Shown piece after piece: positions 11,441-21,287 of a DNA stretch of 64,000 nt. The notes below the pieces were generated by a model that was given only the letters and a program-made list of their open reading frames with translations, was not told the DNA's origin and made no database searches. Each line of letters starts with the position of its first letter. The stretch's first letter is position 1. The translations under genes and the position numbers were made by a program. The DNA lies in assembly GCA_014529385.2 (NCBI GenBank), contig CM043971.1, positions 86,688,840 to 86,752,839 of the forward strand, in the 5' to 3' direction. The DNA comes from Adiantum capillus-veneris. Lineage: Eukaryota > Streptophyta > Polypodiopsida > Polypodiales > Pteridaceae.

Positions 11441-11667
11441 TGTTGGAATTAGGGTTGCAGAGAAACACACACAGCTTGGAGAAGACGAAGGAAGCTCAAG
11501 GTACACAATAGAGAGTGTATTCCTTAGTGTGCAATGGAAAGATAGATAGCCCTAGAGTGATGGGCGTATATACAATGCACGGGGGAAAAAACCTCCTAAA
11601 GAGGGAAAAAATGCCCCGACGGTCCTAGTGTGTTCACACACATCACTACCACATGTATATGGTAACA
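11441..11667 (-). repeat. Copia I 5' LTR
   Basis: This LTR is 227 bp and matches 6491-6717 at 226 positions. It supplies the promoter for the minus-strand gag-pol. The downstream primer site confirms its orientation. Confidence 0.96.
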
Positions 11668-11672
11668 GATGC
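11668..11672. repeat. Target-site duplication GATGC, right
   Basis: This is the second copy of the five bases at 6486-6490. The gag of element B continues immediately after it. Confidence 0.95.
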
Positions 11673-12168
11673 TTTGTCAAAAGATGTTGTCTTTTTTAAG
11701 GATGGTAAAATCCACTTAAGAGAGACAGGTCTACCCTTGAGAACTAACTTTGGGAAGGGGGGAATGCAAACCTTAGTTGAAGATATGGCAACCAAGCATG
11801 CCACCTCTTCAGTTGAGGCAGCTACTTATGGAGTAAAAATTGAACATTTTTGTGATGAAGAGGTGAGTGACCATCATGGTCAAATTTGGCCAAATGTCAT
11901 GCAATTAGCTAAAAAGGGAAAGCTTACAAAAGAGATTCTACATGAAGCAGGTGATTGCATACGTCTAGAAACAGGATGGAATGATCCAGTGGACTCATTG
12001 TCAGTGCATGCCTACATTACAAAATGCCAACAAAATGAGGCAATTGTAGAAGAGAAGCGCAGACGTGAGAATGCTAATGAAGGACCATCAAAAAGAGCTT
12101 CTAGAAGTGGGGGAAGAAGCGGCTCAATGCATTCTCAAACACCCTACACAAGGAGCATCTCCACCTGA

Positions 12169-13074
12169 AGTACTCATGGAGGAGTCTACAACAGGAAAGA
12201 AGAAAGAGCCGACGAAAGGTAAGACAAAAGGCCCAACTTATAAACTACAATCTGATATTGAGGTTGCTACAGATTTAAAGAAAGTCTTGGAGGAAGGATC
12301 TTGAATAGCAAGATTGAGTTTACTCTGGGAGAAGTTCTTGGCATTGCAAAGCGTGAATTCCATGAGGAGATCATTGGCATCATCAAGAGGAAGAGGCAAA
12401 CCCTTGCTGAAGTTTCTCGTCCATAGGTTGAAGGGGAAACCTCAAAGACACAAGGGATGCAAATGCAAAATAAGGAGAATGATGGAGCTGTGGTAGGCTG
12501 CTACCAATCTAGTGGGAGAGTGAAGCAAGTGTATTTCTCAAATGATGATAAAGAAGTTAAAGATATTCCTAGGAGTTACTATTCACGAAGTCATTGGGCA
12601 AGGGCTACTACAGAAACTTTGGTCAAGGTAGGTGATCTTGAAGAGCCATTTGTTGCCTTGATTAACCATGGTTCAGAAATAAACATAATGTCAAAGAGTC
12701 TCTACAACAAGTGCAAATGGCCGATGGACACAGATCATGGCTAGATGGTAAAAGTGGCAAACAATTCATCCGGTGAATTGTATGCAGCATGTCCAGGTGT
12801 GAAGGTAACAATAGGTGATGTAAAGATTGACCAAAACTTCTTTGTACAGGATACATCTTCATATCATCTCATCCTTGGACAACCCTACATTGTGGGAGTT
12901 CGAATGGAAACAAAGGTAATGGACGATGGTTCAGCATATGCTAGAATACGTAGCAAAGATGGTAAACGAGCTGTCCAATTTCTCACAGTCTGTATAAACC
13001 ATGAAAGAAATCGTGACAACCTCAGAGAACATCCTCTACCAAAGGTAAGCAAAGAGTTTCATGATCATAGATAA
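12169..13074 (+). pseudogene. Element B protease region, inactivated
   Basis: The segment between gag and RT contains a retropepsin domain read in one frame from about 12457 to 13074. The active-site loop reads ALINHGSE near 12656-12679, where related proteins have D in place of N, so the catalytic aspartate is lost. A TAG at 12742 interrupts the domain at an expected tryptophan. The C-terminal ILGQPYI motif near 12870-12890 supports the family. The aspartate loss and the stop both fit G-to-A changes. At least two frame changes separate this region from gag and from RT. Confidence 0.75.
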
Positions 13075-13172
13075 ATGATGGGTTTTGGCCAAGTACCATT
13101 GTAAAGCGGGATTGCAGTGGTACAGAAAGAAAAAGGGTCTCGCTTGATCCAAAAATAGGTGAAACTTTCTCA

Positions 13173-16100
13173 ATGAGCTCCTTGGTAACAAGGAATGGAT
13201 CAGTATGTTTTACAAAACTTGAAGATTTGAAGAGATATGAGAGGCAATATGTGTATAATGTACAATTAGGCATGAAAAAGAGTGGGTTGCTAAAGCCTAC
13301 TGAAAATGTTTTGGGTTTGTGTGAGCAAGTTTCTTTTGTAGATACTGTGGGTGAGCTTGATGCTACAATGAGGTCTAGTTTGCATCTTGAAAATGAAGTT
13401 GTGGAAGTTTGCTCTATGGAAATATATCAAGTAATAGAAGCCTTTAAAGAAAGCCAAACAGCTGGCCCAGAAGTCCATGTTGAAACTAAATACAAGAGTG
13501 TAGCAAAGAAGGTGAAACCAGTAGCTTCACCCTTACCACCCAACAATAGGGAAAAGATTGAACAGGCTTCTTTACAACCAAGTTTGCAGAATCCTAAAAA
13601 GATCGGGCATACCTTCACAAAGGAGTCTTTTCAAGAGTTGCAGATTGGTTGCGAGGAGTTTCTAACATAGGAGGAGACAGAGTGCTTCAAAGAAATGCTT
13701 TCAAAGCATGGTAAGGCTTTTGCATTTGAGCCACATGAGATAGGATGTGTTGATCCTTATATTGTAGCTCCTATGGTAATTTTCACAATACCTCATGTGC
13801 CTTGGAATCTGCGGCCTATTCCGGTTCCAAAGGCTCATTTGCCAAAGTTAGTGGAGCTACTGAATGAGAAAATCAAAATGGGAATCTTGGAGCCTTCTTG
13901 GGCTCCATACTCAAACAGGTGGTTCACAGTTCCAAAGAAGAATGGTTCTCTACGCTTCATCCAAGATATGCAACCAGTGAACAGGGTGACAATTAGAAAT
14001 GTAGGTACAGGTCCAATTGTGGATGAATTTGCAGAGGCGTTTGCAGGGAGGGCAATCTACTCAATGGGGGATCTCTACTCAGGGTATGATCAATTTCAGC
14101 TTGCAATCGAAAGCAGAGACTTGACAACCATGAGGACACCTTTGGGTTTGGTAAGGATGTGTACCTTGCCACAGGGACCAACCAACTCGGTTGCACATAT
14201 GATGAATGGAATGAATAAGGTCTTACGTGACTTTATTCCTCAAATCACAATGCCTTTCATTGATGATTTTCCTATCAAAGGATGTGAAGAAAGTGACAAA
14301 GATGAAGCTTTGGATCTCAAGGGATGTCGCAGGTTTGTGGTAAATCACATAAATGATTGTGATAAAATTTTGTCTAGGTTGGAAGAAGTGAATCTTACAT
14401 TGTTAGGGAAAAAGTCTATGTTTGGTGTCAAAGAAGTGCTCATTGTGGGGCACATGTGCGGGCCATATGGTAGGAAACCTTGTCCATCAAAGGTAGATGC
14501 CATCCAAAGAATGAAAGAAACATGCACTAGCATCACTGAGGTTAGAAGGTTTCTGGGAGCATGTGTCTTCTATGTTATTTGGATTCCACATTATGCACAT
14601 GTAGCTGATCCTCTTTATCAGCTGCTTAGAAAGAATCAAAAGTTTAAATGGACAGAAGCACATGTAAAATCCATGAAAAAGCTAAAGGAGTTACTCCAGT
14701 CAGCAACTACTTTGAGAAAGGTAGACTATGAGTGTCAAAGGCCAGTGATTGTGACAGTAGATACCAGTCCTACAGGGATTGGATGGGCAATAGGGTAAGA
14801 TGACAAAGAAGGACACAGGTATGTGGTAAGATTTGGAGCAAAGGTACTAAGTGCTCACCAAAGAAACTATCCACAGATAAAGAGAGAGTTATGGGGTATG
14901 GTTACAGCCTTGAAAAGTGGAAAAGAGTACCTAATTGGTGCATGTGTGGTTGTAGAAACAGATTGTCTACCACTTCTTGGGATGATTACAAGCTGCTCAA
15001 TACCAGACATTGCTATGTTGCGGTGGATTGCCTACATTAAGTCCTTAAATCCTGAGTTTAAGCACATTGCAGGTAAAGACAATACAGTGGCAGATATGCT
15101 ATCAAGGGCAAGGTATGAAGATGAGTCGCAAATGATTGATGAGGGAGATGATGTAGGCACAAAATTCTATTCTATCTCTCACGTCAAAGGTAACAATGTC
15201 TGCATGACTAATTCACTTGAATTGTTCTTGAAAGATCTTTATGAAGGTGATTGGCTTTCTATTGGAAGGTACTTGAGTACTCTAACAAAACAGGATGATT
15301 GGTCTGAACAAGAATTCAAGAGGATACGCAGGAAAGCATATGGGTACTTTTTAAGGGATGGTTACTTGTGGAAGCATCCTAAACAAAAGGGTGCTACACC
15401 ACAACGGGTTATATGTAAAAAAGAGACTCAAGTAAAGCTCATGCAAGAGTTTCATGAGAGTCTATGGGCTGGACACAGGGGTGTGTGGGCAACCTTCTCC
15501 AAGTTGAAAGAAAAATACTGGTGGAAGGGTATGTATAAAGATGTATCTTAGTTTATAGAGTCATGTGTAACTTGTCAAATGTATTCAAATGTTTGACATC
15601 GTGATGGATTGCACCCTACATATCCACTAGCCATGCACTATAAATGGGTTGTGGATCTAGTCACGATGCCTTTAGGACTCTGGAAGATGAGATACTTGGT
15701 TCTTGCACGAGAGGACCTAACTAACCAGGTTGAAGGAAGAGCATTAAGAGCTAAGACCATAGAAGCTGTGTGCAAATTCCTTCTTGATGAGGTGATTTGC
15801 CGTTATGGTTGTGTGGGAAAAATCACTGCAGATAGAGGTGAACTGGATGCCGAAGAAGCAAGGGAGTTCTTTTCTAGATTAGGGATCAAGCTTTCTCTTA
15901 CTACAGCTTACAACCCTGAAGGCAATGGAAAGAGCGAAAGAGGGCATCCTCCTATCATCAAAGCTTTGGCCAAGGCTTGCGAAGGAAGAGTTGGTGAGTG
16001 GCCAAAATTGTTATCATATGCTTTATGGGCTGATCGTACAACACATAGCTCAGTAACTGGCTACATGCCTGCGGAGCTAATGCATGGTCAAAAGCCAGTG

Positions 16101-16598
16101 ATGCCGATTGAGGATACAATTCCCACATGGAATGTACTACCTTGGCAAGAGGGGCTTAGTAGGGAAGATCTCCTTGCACTGCGTATAAGGCAGCTAGAGA
16201 GAAGACCTGGAGACATTGAAGCTGTAAAAGAACGACTCAAAAATGCAAGGTTGAAAAACAAGGACTATTTTGATAAGCGACATCGACTCAGGAGCAAAGC
16301 AATTGACAAAGGTGACTGGGTTTTAGTGTATTATAGTAGCCTTGATAACCAACACACAGTCATGCGTAAGTTTTCAAAAAGATGGTTTGGACCATATGTT
16401 GTAAAACATGTGCATGAAAATGCTACTTACAGCTTGTCTGAACTAGATGGCAAAGAAGTAAAGATTCCCATTGCAGGAAAAAGGATCAAAATGTTTAAGA
16501 GAAGAGGAGACAATGATCCAGAAAATGTTGATGAGGAAGAAGAGCAAAACACAGGTGAAGATCAAAGTGAAAATGAAGCTCTGGAATCATCCAGTTAG
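13173..16598 (+). pseudogene. Element B pol: RT, RNase H and integrase, one frame with four stops
   Basis: One frame of 1142 codons is broken only by stops at 13668 (TAG), 14796 (TAA), 15549 (TAG) and 15594 (TGA). RT spans about 13780-14650, with FIQDMQPVN, a gypsy-like fingers and palm region and FIDD near 14254-14265 as the catalytic motif. RNase H follows at about 14700-15110. Integrase has the zinc finger near 15450-15590, then D in WVVDLVT, D in TADRGE and E in NGKSERGH, the D,D,E triad. A basic and then acidic C-terminus ends at 16598. The integrase wording (AYNPEGNGKSERGH) is unlike that of the A, C, D and E elements. Each stop can be explained by one C-to-T transition. Confidence 0.88.
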
Positions 16599-16674
16599 GA
16601 TGAAAGCAAGGAAGATGTACAAGAGGGCTGATCTTACAAAGAAATAATGTGGCACATACCGGAGGATGTGCAGG

Positions 16675-16689
16675 TTTAGAGGGAGTGGA
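16675..16689 (+). other. Element B polypurine tract
   Basis: TTTAGAGGGAGTGGA directly precedes the TGTCG start of the 3' LTR. Confidence 0.75.
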
Positions 16690-18691
16690 TGTCGTGCTGT
16701 GACATGTACATAGTGGGAACACATGCTACAAGAGTTATCTTGTAACTTTTTAGATACATAATTATATATGCATATGTACATATAAAAATAAGCTTTCTAT
16801 CTCATCTTATTATTTATCTCAAGGGTAATGTATTCTTACTTTACCATCAAAAAATACTATGGGAAAAGTGTCAATAGCTCCACCTCTTTAACTTGGGGCA
16901 AAAAGCATTGATTCTTTCTTTCTATCATCTCATTATTATCTCACACCCTATCTAGATCCTATATCTAGGGTAATTTCCAATCTATATATATTCTATGTAT
17001 TTTTCATATTTTTCTTATATTTCTTTTTAAATAGCTACTAGGAGGGAATCAAATCCTAGTGGGACACTAGGTGGCATGATTTCAAAGATACACTTATTTT
17101 AATGCATTATTGCAAGCATGATTATAAAACTTTGTCAAGGAGCAATGTCATGCTTTCATATGGCATGAGGTGTCTATTGGAATCAAATAAAAGTCTATGC
17201 TAAGGGGACCACATGAAGACTTTTGCTGCCATAAATGGACCCTATTTTGATGAATTTTTTACACAAGGTTCCAATAGGAATTGGAAAACGATTTTAAAAT
17301 GAAAATCGTAGCTAATGAGCTGAAGGTTTTGCCCATATTTTTACTTTTTTATTTGGAGCCACGGTTGAGGAGATATGATCAAAATACTGGACCCCAATCT
17401 GCACACATCATGCAGGGGCAGCTCATTTCCAACTTTTCCAATTCCTGTTCACACTAGCTCCTCTCTTCTTGTGTAAACCCTTGGGGGTTCCCTTCACCTA
17501 TAAAAGGGGACCTCTTCTTCCTTGAAAAAAAGAACAAAAGCATTTTAAGCCATTGATGAGAGGAATTCATGAGGGAGTGAGTAGTAATGCCTAATTGTAC
17601 TTAGCCATTAACATAAGCCCAAGCCTACACTTTTTGCTAGAAGAAGACTAGCCATTCTTGCAACAAGCTAACCTTGGAAGATCAACTCTAATCAAAGAAG
17701 GTCTTACACTTGGTGTATCAATCAAAGTGGAATTATCCACTCTTCTTCTCTCTCCCATCAATAATGGTGCCGAAGGATTTCAAGTAAGATGTGTTCTACA
17801 TTGATGTTTTCTTGATTTCTTGTTGTTTTCATTTTCATCTCTAATCCAACATATATATATATATATATATGTATCTAATCTCATCTCCTTAACCAAACCT
17901 ATCTCTCTCATTCTTAGTAATTCATCCTCTCTAGGTTCTCTTGCTACAGGTACATCTCTCCCCGCAGTATCCTTATTGCCTACGGGCAAGAATAGGGCTT
18001 GGGAGGGAAACTTCTCATCTCTTCTCTTCTCTCATATCTACATTTCTCACATGCTATCCTAGATGAATAACCCACATGATGATAATTTCTATCACTTTCA
18101 CTCTGTACGATCTATTAGAATTAACGTATGGATTAGCGTGTAAAATATACTTTCAACAACGTATAGTGTTTCTCTTTGGCCCAGAAAGGCTCAATGAAAT
18201 ACTTCTATCACCGGATCCCATCATACTACCTCTCATAGACTATAACTTTTCTTTTGACGTAAGCGTAGTTATCTTGCTATGAACCAAGAGGATTTGTACA
18301 CACAATTAATCCCAATCACTAGACAAAATATATATATTATGGTAAGCACAAAACTACAATTCCAAAGAACAAATCGTAGCCTATTTGGCCAACCAAGATT
18401 GAATGCCATTAACTCATCTGTTAACCCTTTCATATTACCCATGATACGATATGACCATAGCCTTGATGTTTTCATCTTTGTGTTATTTTGACATTTTCTT
18501 TTGTATTCTTTCTTTGTGCGTGTGAGTGCAAGAGAGAATGGGTGGGTTTCTTTGATTGTACTTCTTTCCAAACCCTAGTCTTCATGGCATCTATGGTTTA
18601 ACTCCTTCATATAGTTTTTGTCGAGTTCTCTCACAAACTCTCACAGCCATAAGCCCGGTGCTTTCTTGGCAAGACCGCAAATTTCTCGACA
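16690..18691 (+). repeat. Element B 3' LTR
   Basis: This 2002-bp copy of 3458-5496 ends in TCGACA and is followed directly by the ACGC duplication. It contains TATA at 17499-17506 and the shortened AT run at 17851-17870. Confidence 0.93.
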
Positions 18692-18706
18692 ACGCGTAGG
18701 ATGTCT
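18692..18706. repeat. ACGC duplication and right half of the split palindrome
   Basis: Bases 18692-18695 repeat ACGC from 3454-3457. Bases 18696-18706 (GTAGGATGTCT) complete the palindrome begun at 3445. Confidence 0.9.
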
Positions 18707-19227
18707 CCTGGATTAAAATTAAAGTTTTTTCTGATAGGAGTGCTCCTGATGCTCTGTTGGTCTATCAGAAACACTCACAGTAATTTTTTGGACTTCAATT
18801 AGGCTTTCAACCACACTTTTGCGTCTTTTACAAACTTGTAATGATTCTACCAAGCAAGTGTACATGCATGAAATGCTCTAAATCCTGAATCATGATGTCT
18901 TACTTACTCTACTCCTACCTATCATGTGAAATGGTGATAATGGTGTTTTTGGTTGCTTTTTGGCCTCTCTGGACGCTCAAGCTCTCCTCTCACCGCTTCT
19001 ACCACTCCGACTCCTACTCTAGAACTCGACTACTACCTAAACTACCTAAGTCTACCTCCTCTACCTAAGTCGAAGGATCTAGGCCAGACACACGCTTCCT
19101 AGACTCCCTCTAAGACCTAGAGAGTCCTCCACTCTCTGATCCTATCTAAATGTAAAGCGAGACTCTTGGCAAGCCAAAAATCCCAATCCTCAAGGATTAG
19201 TCTGGGTCACCTACCTAAGGTTTTCAT
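18707..19227 (-). other. Element A leader, primer-proximal part
   Basis: This 521-bp stretch is non-coding. Its last 150 bases before the primer site closely match the leader of element C at 39335-39460 (shared words such as GGCCAGACACACGCTTCCTAG and GAGACTCTTGGCAAGCC), confirming that A and C are one family. Confidence 0.75.
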
Positions 19228-19245
19228 TCTCGGCAGCGGCGCCAA
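19228..19245 (-). other. Element A primer-binding site
   Basis: On the minus strand TTGGCGCCGCTGCCGAGA abuts the end of the LTR. This is the form found in Athila/Tat-like plant Ty3/gypsy elements. Confidence 0.85.
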
Positions 19246-20136
19246 TGTTGGTCAGATACGCCGCGACGGACGTCAGCACAGCGAGAACTCACCTAACATG
19301 TAATGTCAGCTGAGGACGAAGCTCGACCCGCACGTGCGTGGAAGCAATCATAAGGTGGCAACCTACACTCGACCGACTCCTAACTAATTCCTACAGAGGT
19401 CTCTACCAATTGTCTAAGTCACAGTCTTCAAGAGTGCAAAAGAGGAAACTTCCTACAACTCTTTCTAGAGCCGAACACCCATCAAACAATCTCGAAACAC
19501 CATAGAACTTGAAGGAGACCCTACTAATACCAATAGGCCACTCTCCCTAAGGTCTATGACCCAGAATCACGACCCAAAACACCCGGTGCAGAAACACGTA
19601 GGATGTCTGGAATCTAAAGTGCCTAATGTGTAGTTCTACTCAATGTGAACGCGTGGATATGCTGCAATGCTCACCCCAACAACCGATGAAGCTCGTAGAA
19701 GGAGATCACAAAGCCGGACCGTACGCGTGCAATGTTGGTATCGGCGCGTAGCTCTAGTCGGAGGCAACACGTTGCACTTCTCCGCACTTGATTTCGACCA
19801 CTGTAGCACTCGTAGCATCAAGAGGAAGCTCACACTCTCTCTCTCGTACATAGTACGCTCATTCACAAACTTTAAACTTGTTTTTTAAAATGACAAAAGG
19901 TTCCTTTCATTAAGGTAAAAAAGTGGTATATATACCTTACAACTTCTCAAACCCTAAAGTTCCAAAATCAACCATCTACTCAATCTAACTATCAAAACTA
20001 GGATACAATCCGAAAACTTCTGTAAGTCCCAATATTTACAAGGTGAAAGATTGGGTTTCCCTCAATGAATGAATAATTACAAAGATAATAGTCCGCCGAG
20101 TAGCTAGATGCCGTGGGGTGTGTCCAGTTTCTAACA
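19246..20136 (-). repeat. Element A 5' LTR
   Basis: This 891-bp LTR begins TGTTAGAAAC and ends CCAACA on the minus strand. It is closely similar to the LTR at 20309-21235. A TATA-like TATATATA lies at 19927-19934. A degenerate half palindrome (ACGTAGGATGTCT) lies at 19596-19608, about 355 bp from the primer-site end. Short open frames inside are not supported as genes. Confidence 0.9.
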
Positions 20137-20308
20137 ATGTATCATGGTTTATCTCGATCGATAATTTGTAATCGATATACGAAATTCACCTTTAATTTTT
20201 GGAAAGCCTTATTTTCAACTATAGGAACCTGGTTAGCCTTTAGTACTTCTTATCATCCTCAAATTGATGGGTAGACAGAAAGAAAAAATCAAATTATTGA
20301 AGACATGT
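20137..20308 (+). pseudogene. Ty3/gypsy integrase fragment, older element
   Basis: This is a 172-bp scrap between two LTRs. Conceptual translation on the plus strand gives an integrase core: KFTFNFWKALF, then SYHPQIDG, a stop, TER and NQIIEDML. This corresponds to the third catalytic region of the D,D,E integrase of chromovirus-like elements. The rest of that element is not visible in the window. It appears to be the pre-existing target into which elements A and C were placed. Confidence 0.75.
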
Positions 20309-21235
20309 TGTTGGACGGATACGTCGTGATGGACGTCAGCACAGCGAGAACTCACCTAACAAAAGTTGTCAGCTAAGGACGAAGCTCGACCCTCAGGCAC
20401 GTGGAAGCAAGCATAGGGTGTCGACCTACACTCGACTGACTCCTAACTAATTCCTACAGAGGTCTCTACCCAATTTCTGAGTCACAGCCTTCAAGAGTGC
20501 ATAAGAGGAAAATTCCTACAACGCTTTCTAGAGCCGACACCCATCAAACAATCTCGAAACACCACAGAACTTGAAGGAGACCCTACTAGCACCAATAGGT
20601 CGCTCTCCCTAAGGTCTATGAACCAAAACCCCAACCCAAAACACCCGGTGCAAAATCACGTAGGATGTCTGGCCGAAATTTGCAGGTCTTCGTTTCCAAA
20701 ATCTAAAGTGCCTAATGTGTAGCTCTACTCAATGTGAACTCGTGGATATGCTCCAATGCAATATCGGACAACGTATGCTCACCCAATCACCAGATGAAGC
20801 TCGTAGATGGAGCTCGCAAAACCGGACCGTATGCACGCAATGTAGGTATCGCCGTGTAGCTCTCGTCGGGGGCAACACACTGCACTTCTCCGCACTCGAT
20901 TTCGACCACCGGTGCACACGTAGCGTCAAGATGAAGCTCACACTCTCTCTCGTACACAGTACACTCACTCACAGACTTCAAACTTTTTAAAAATGACAAT
21001 AGGTTTTCCATTAAGGTCAAAAAGTGGTATAAATACCTTACAATTCTCAAACCCTAAAGTTCCAAATCAACCATCTACTCAATCTAACTGTCAAAACTGG
21101 GATACAATCTGGAAACTTCTGTAAGCCCCAATATTTACAAGGTGAAATGTTGAGTCTTCTCAATAAATGAATAATTACAAAAAATGATAATGTGCCGAGT
21201 AGTCAGCTTTCGTAGGGTGTGTCCAGCTTCTAACA
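20309..21235 (-). repeat. Element C 3' LTR
   Basis: This 927-bp LTR begins TGTTAGAAGC and ends GTCCAACA on the minus strand. The polypurine tract to its right shows that it is the 3' LTR of a minus-strand element whose body extends rightwards. TATTTATA on the minus strand lies at 21028-21035. A half palindrome lies at 20657-20670. Confidence 0.88.
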
Positions 21236-21250
21236 CTCCCCCTCTCCTTG
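21236..21250 (-). other. Element C polypurine tract
   Basis: The minus-strand sequence CAAGGAGAGGGGGAG abuts the 3' LTR exactly, as expected for the plus-strand primer. Confidence 0.9.
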
Positions 21251-21287
21251 CTCATGTCGTCCCCGACATGGCTGTTGAGCTGCTTCT

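Larger units (their letters stand above)
6491..11667 (-). mobile_element. Copia I: full-length, near-intact Ty1/copia retrotransposon
   Basis: This 5177-bp element lies on the minus strand. Its 227-bp LTRs (6491-6717 and 11441-11667) differ at a single base, G or A, near 6669 and 11619. It is flanked by the exact 5-bp duplication GATGC and has a tRNA-iMet-type primer site, a polypurine tract and one uninterrupted gag-pol ORF. All conserved catalytic motifs that I checked are present. The near-identical LTRs imply a very recent insertion. On sequence alone it could still be mobile. It interrupts the gag of element B. Confidence 0.97.
5550..12168 (+). pseudogene. Element B gag, interrupted by copia I
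   Basis: The capsid protein starts at the ATG at 5550 (context ACCATGG). A frame of 285 codons runs to a TAG at 6405, then continues in the same frame into a zinc knuckle near 6438-6480 (C-x2-C-x4-H-x4-C, beginning CIWCDSTDH). Copia I interrupts just after this knuckle. The frame resumes at 11673 after the GATGC duplication and runs to 12168. The N-terminal half is helical and resembles retrotransposon gag proteins. The TAG at 6405 is followed by coding-like sequence and is most simply a former CAG. A frameshift lies near 12110, where the open reading moves to another frame. Confidence 0.82.
3458..18691 (+). mobile_element. Element B: Ty3/gypsy retrotransposon inserted in element A's leader
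   Basis: Two long LTRs (3458-5496 and 16690-18691) begin TGTCG and end in TTGACA or TCGACA. The element is flanked by the 4-bp duplication ACGC (3454-3457 and 18692-18695). By eye the LTRs differ at roughly 25-30 bases plus a 38-bp difference in an AT microsatellite, or about 98-99% identity. Internal order is primer site, gag, protease, RT, RNase H, IN and purine tract, the order of Ty3/gypsy. Copia I (6491-11667) sits inside gag. Without it B is about 10 kb. Coding regions are broken by stops, so B is probably not autonomous now. Confidence 0.93.
1..20136 (-). mobile_element. Element A: Athila/Tat-like Ty3/gypsy retrotransposon, partial, with nested B and copia I
   Basis: Element A reads right to left: 5' LTR (19246-20136), primer site (19228-19245), leader (19227-18692 continuing at 3457-2205) and gag (2192 down to the window edge). 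Its pol and 3' LTR lie outside the window. The leader is interrupted by element B (3458-18691), which duplicated the 4-bp target ACGC. Removing B restores a perfect 24-bp palindrome across the junction, which shows that the two leader halves were once contiguous. The lineage assignment rests on the TTGGCGCC-type primer site and the gag sequence. It is the same family as element C, whose 3' LTR is closely similar. Confidence 0.85.

Noticed and set aside
1-16598. In-frame stops rescued by U-to-C RNA editing, as in fern and hornwort organelles
   Set aside because: The elements are nuclear retrotransposons, several stops replace tryptophan codons that such editing could not restore, and frameshifts and lost catalytic residues are also present.
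20137-20308. Host gene between the two LTRs
   Set aside because: The translation matches a Ty3/gypsy integrase core.
19636-20990. Similar short frames in the A and C LTRs as conserved small proteins
   Set aside because: Similarity follows from LTR homology and the frames are not better conserved than their surroundings.
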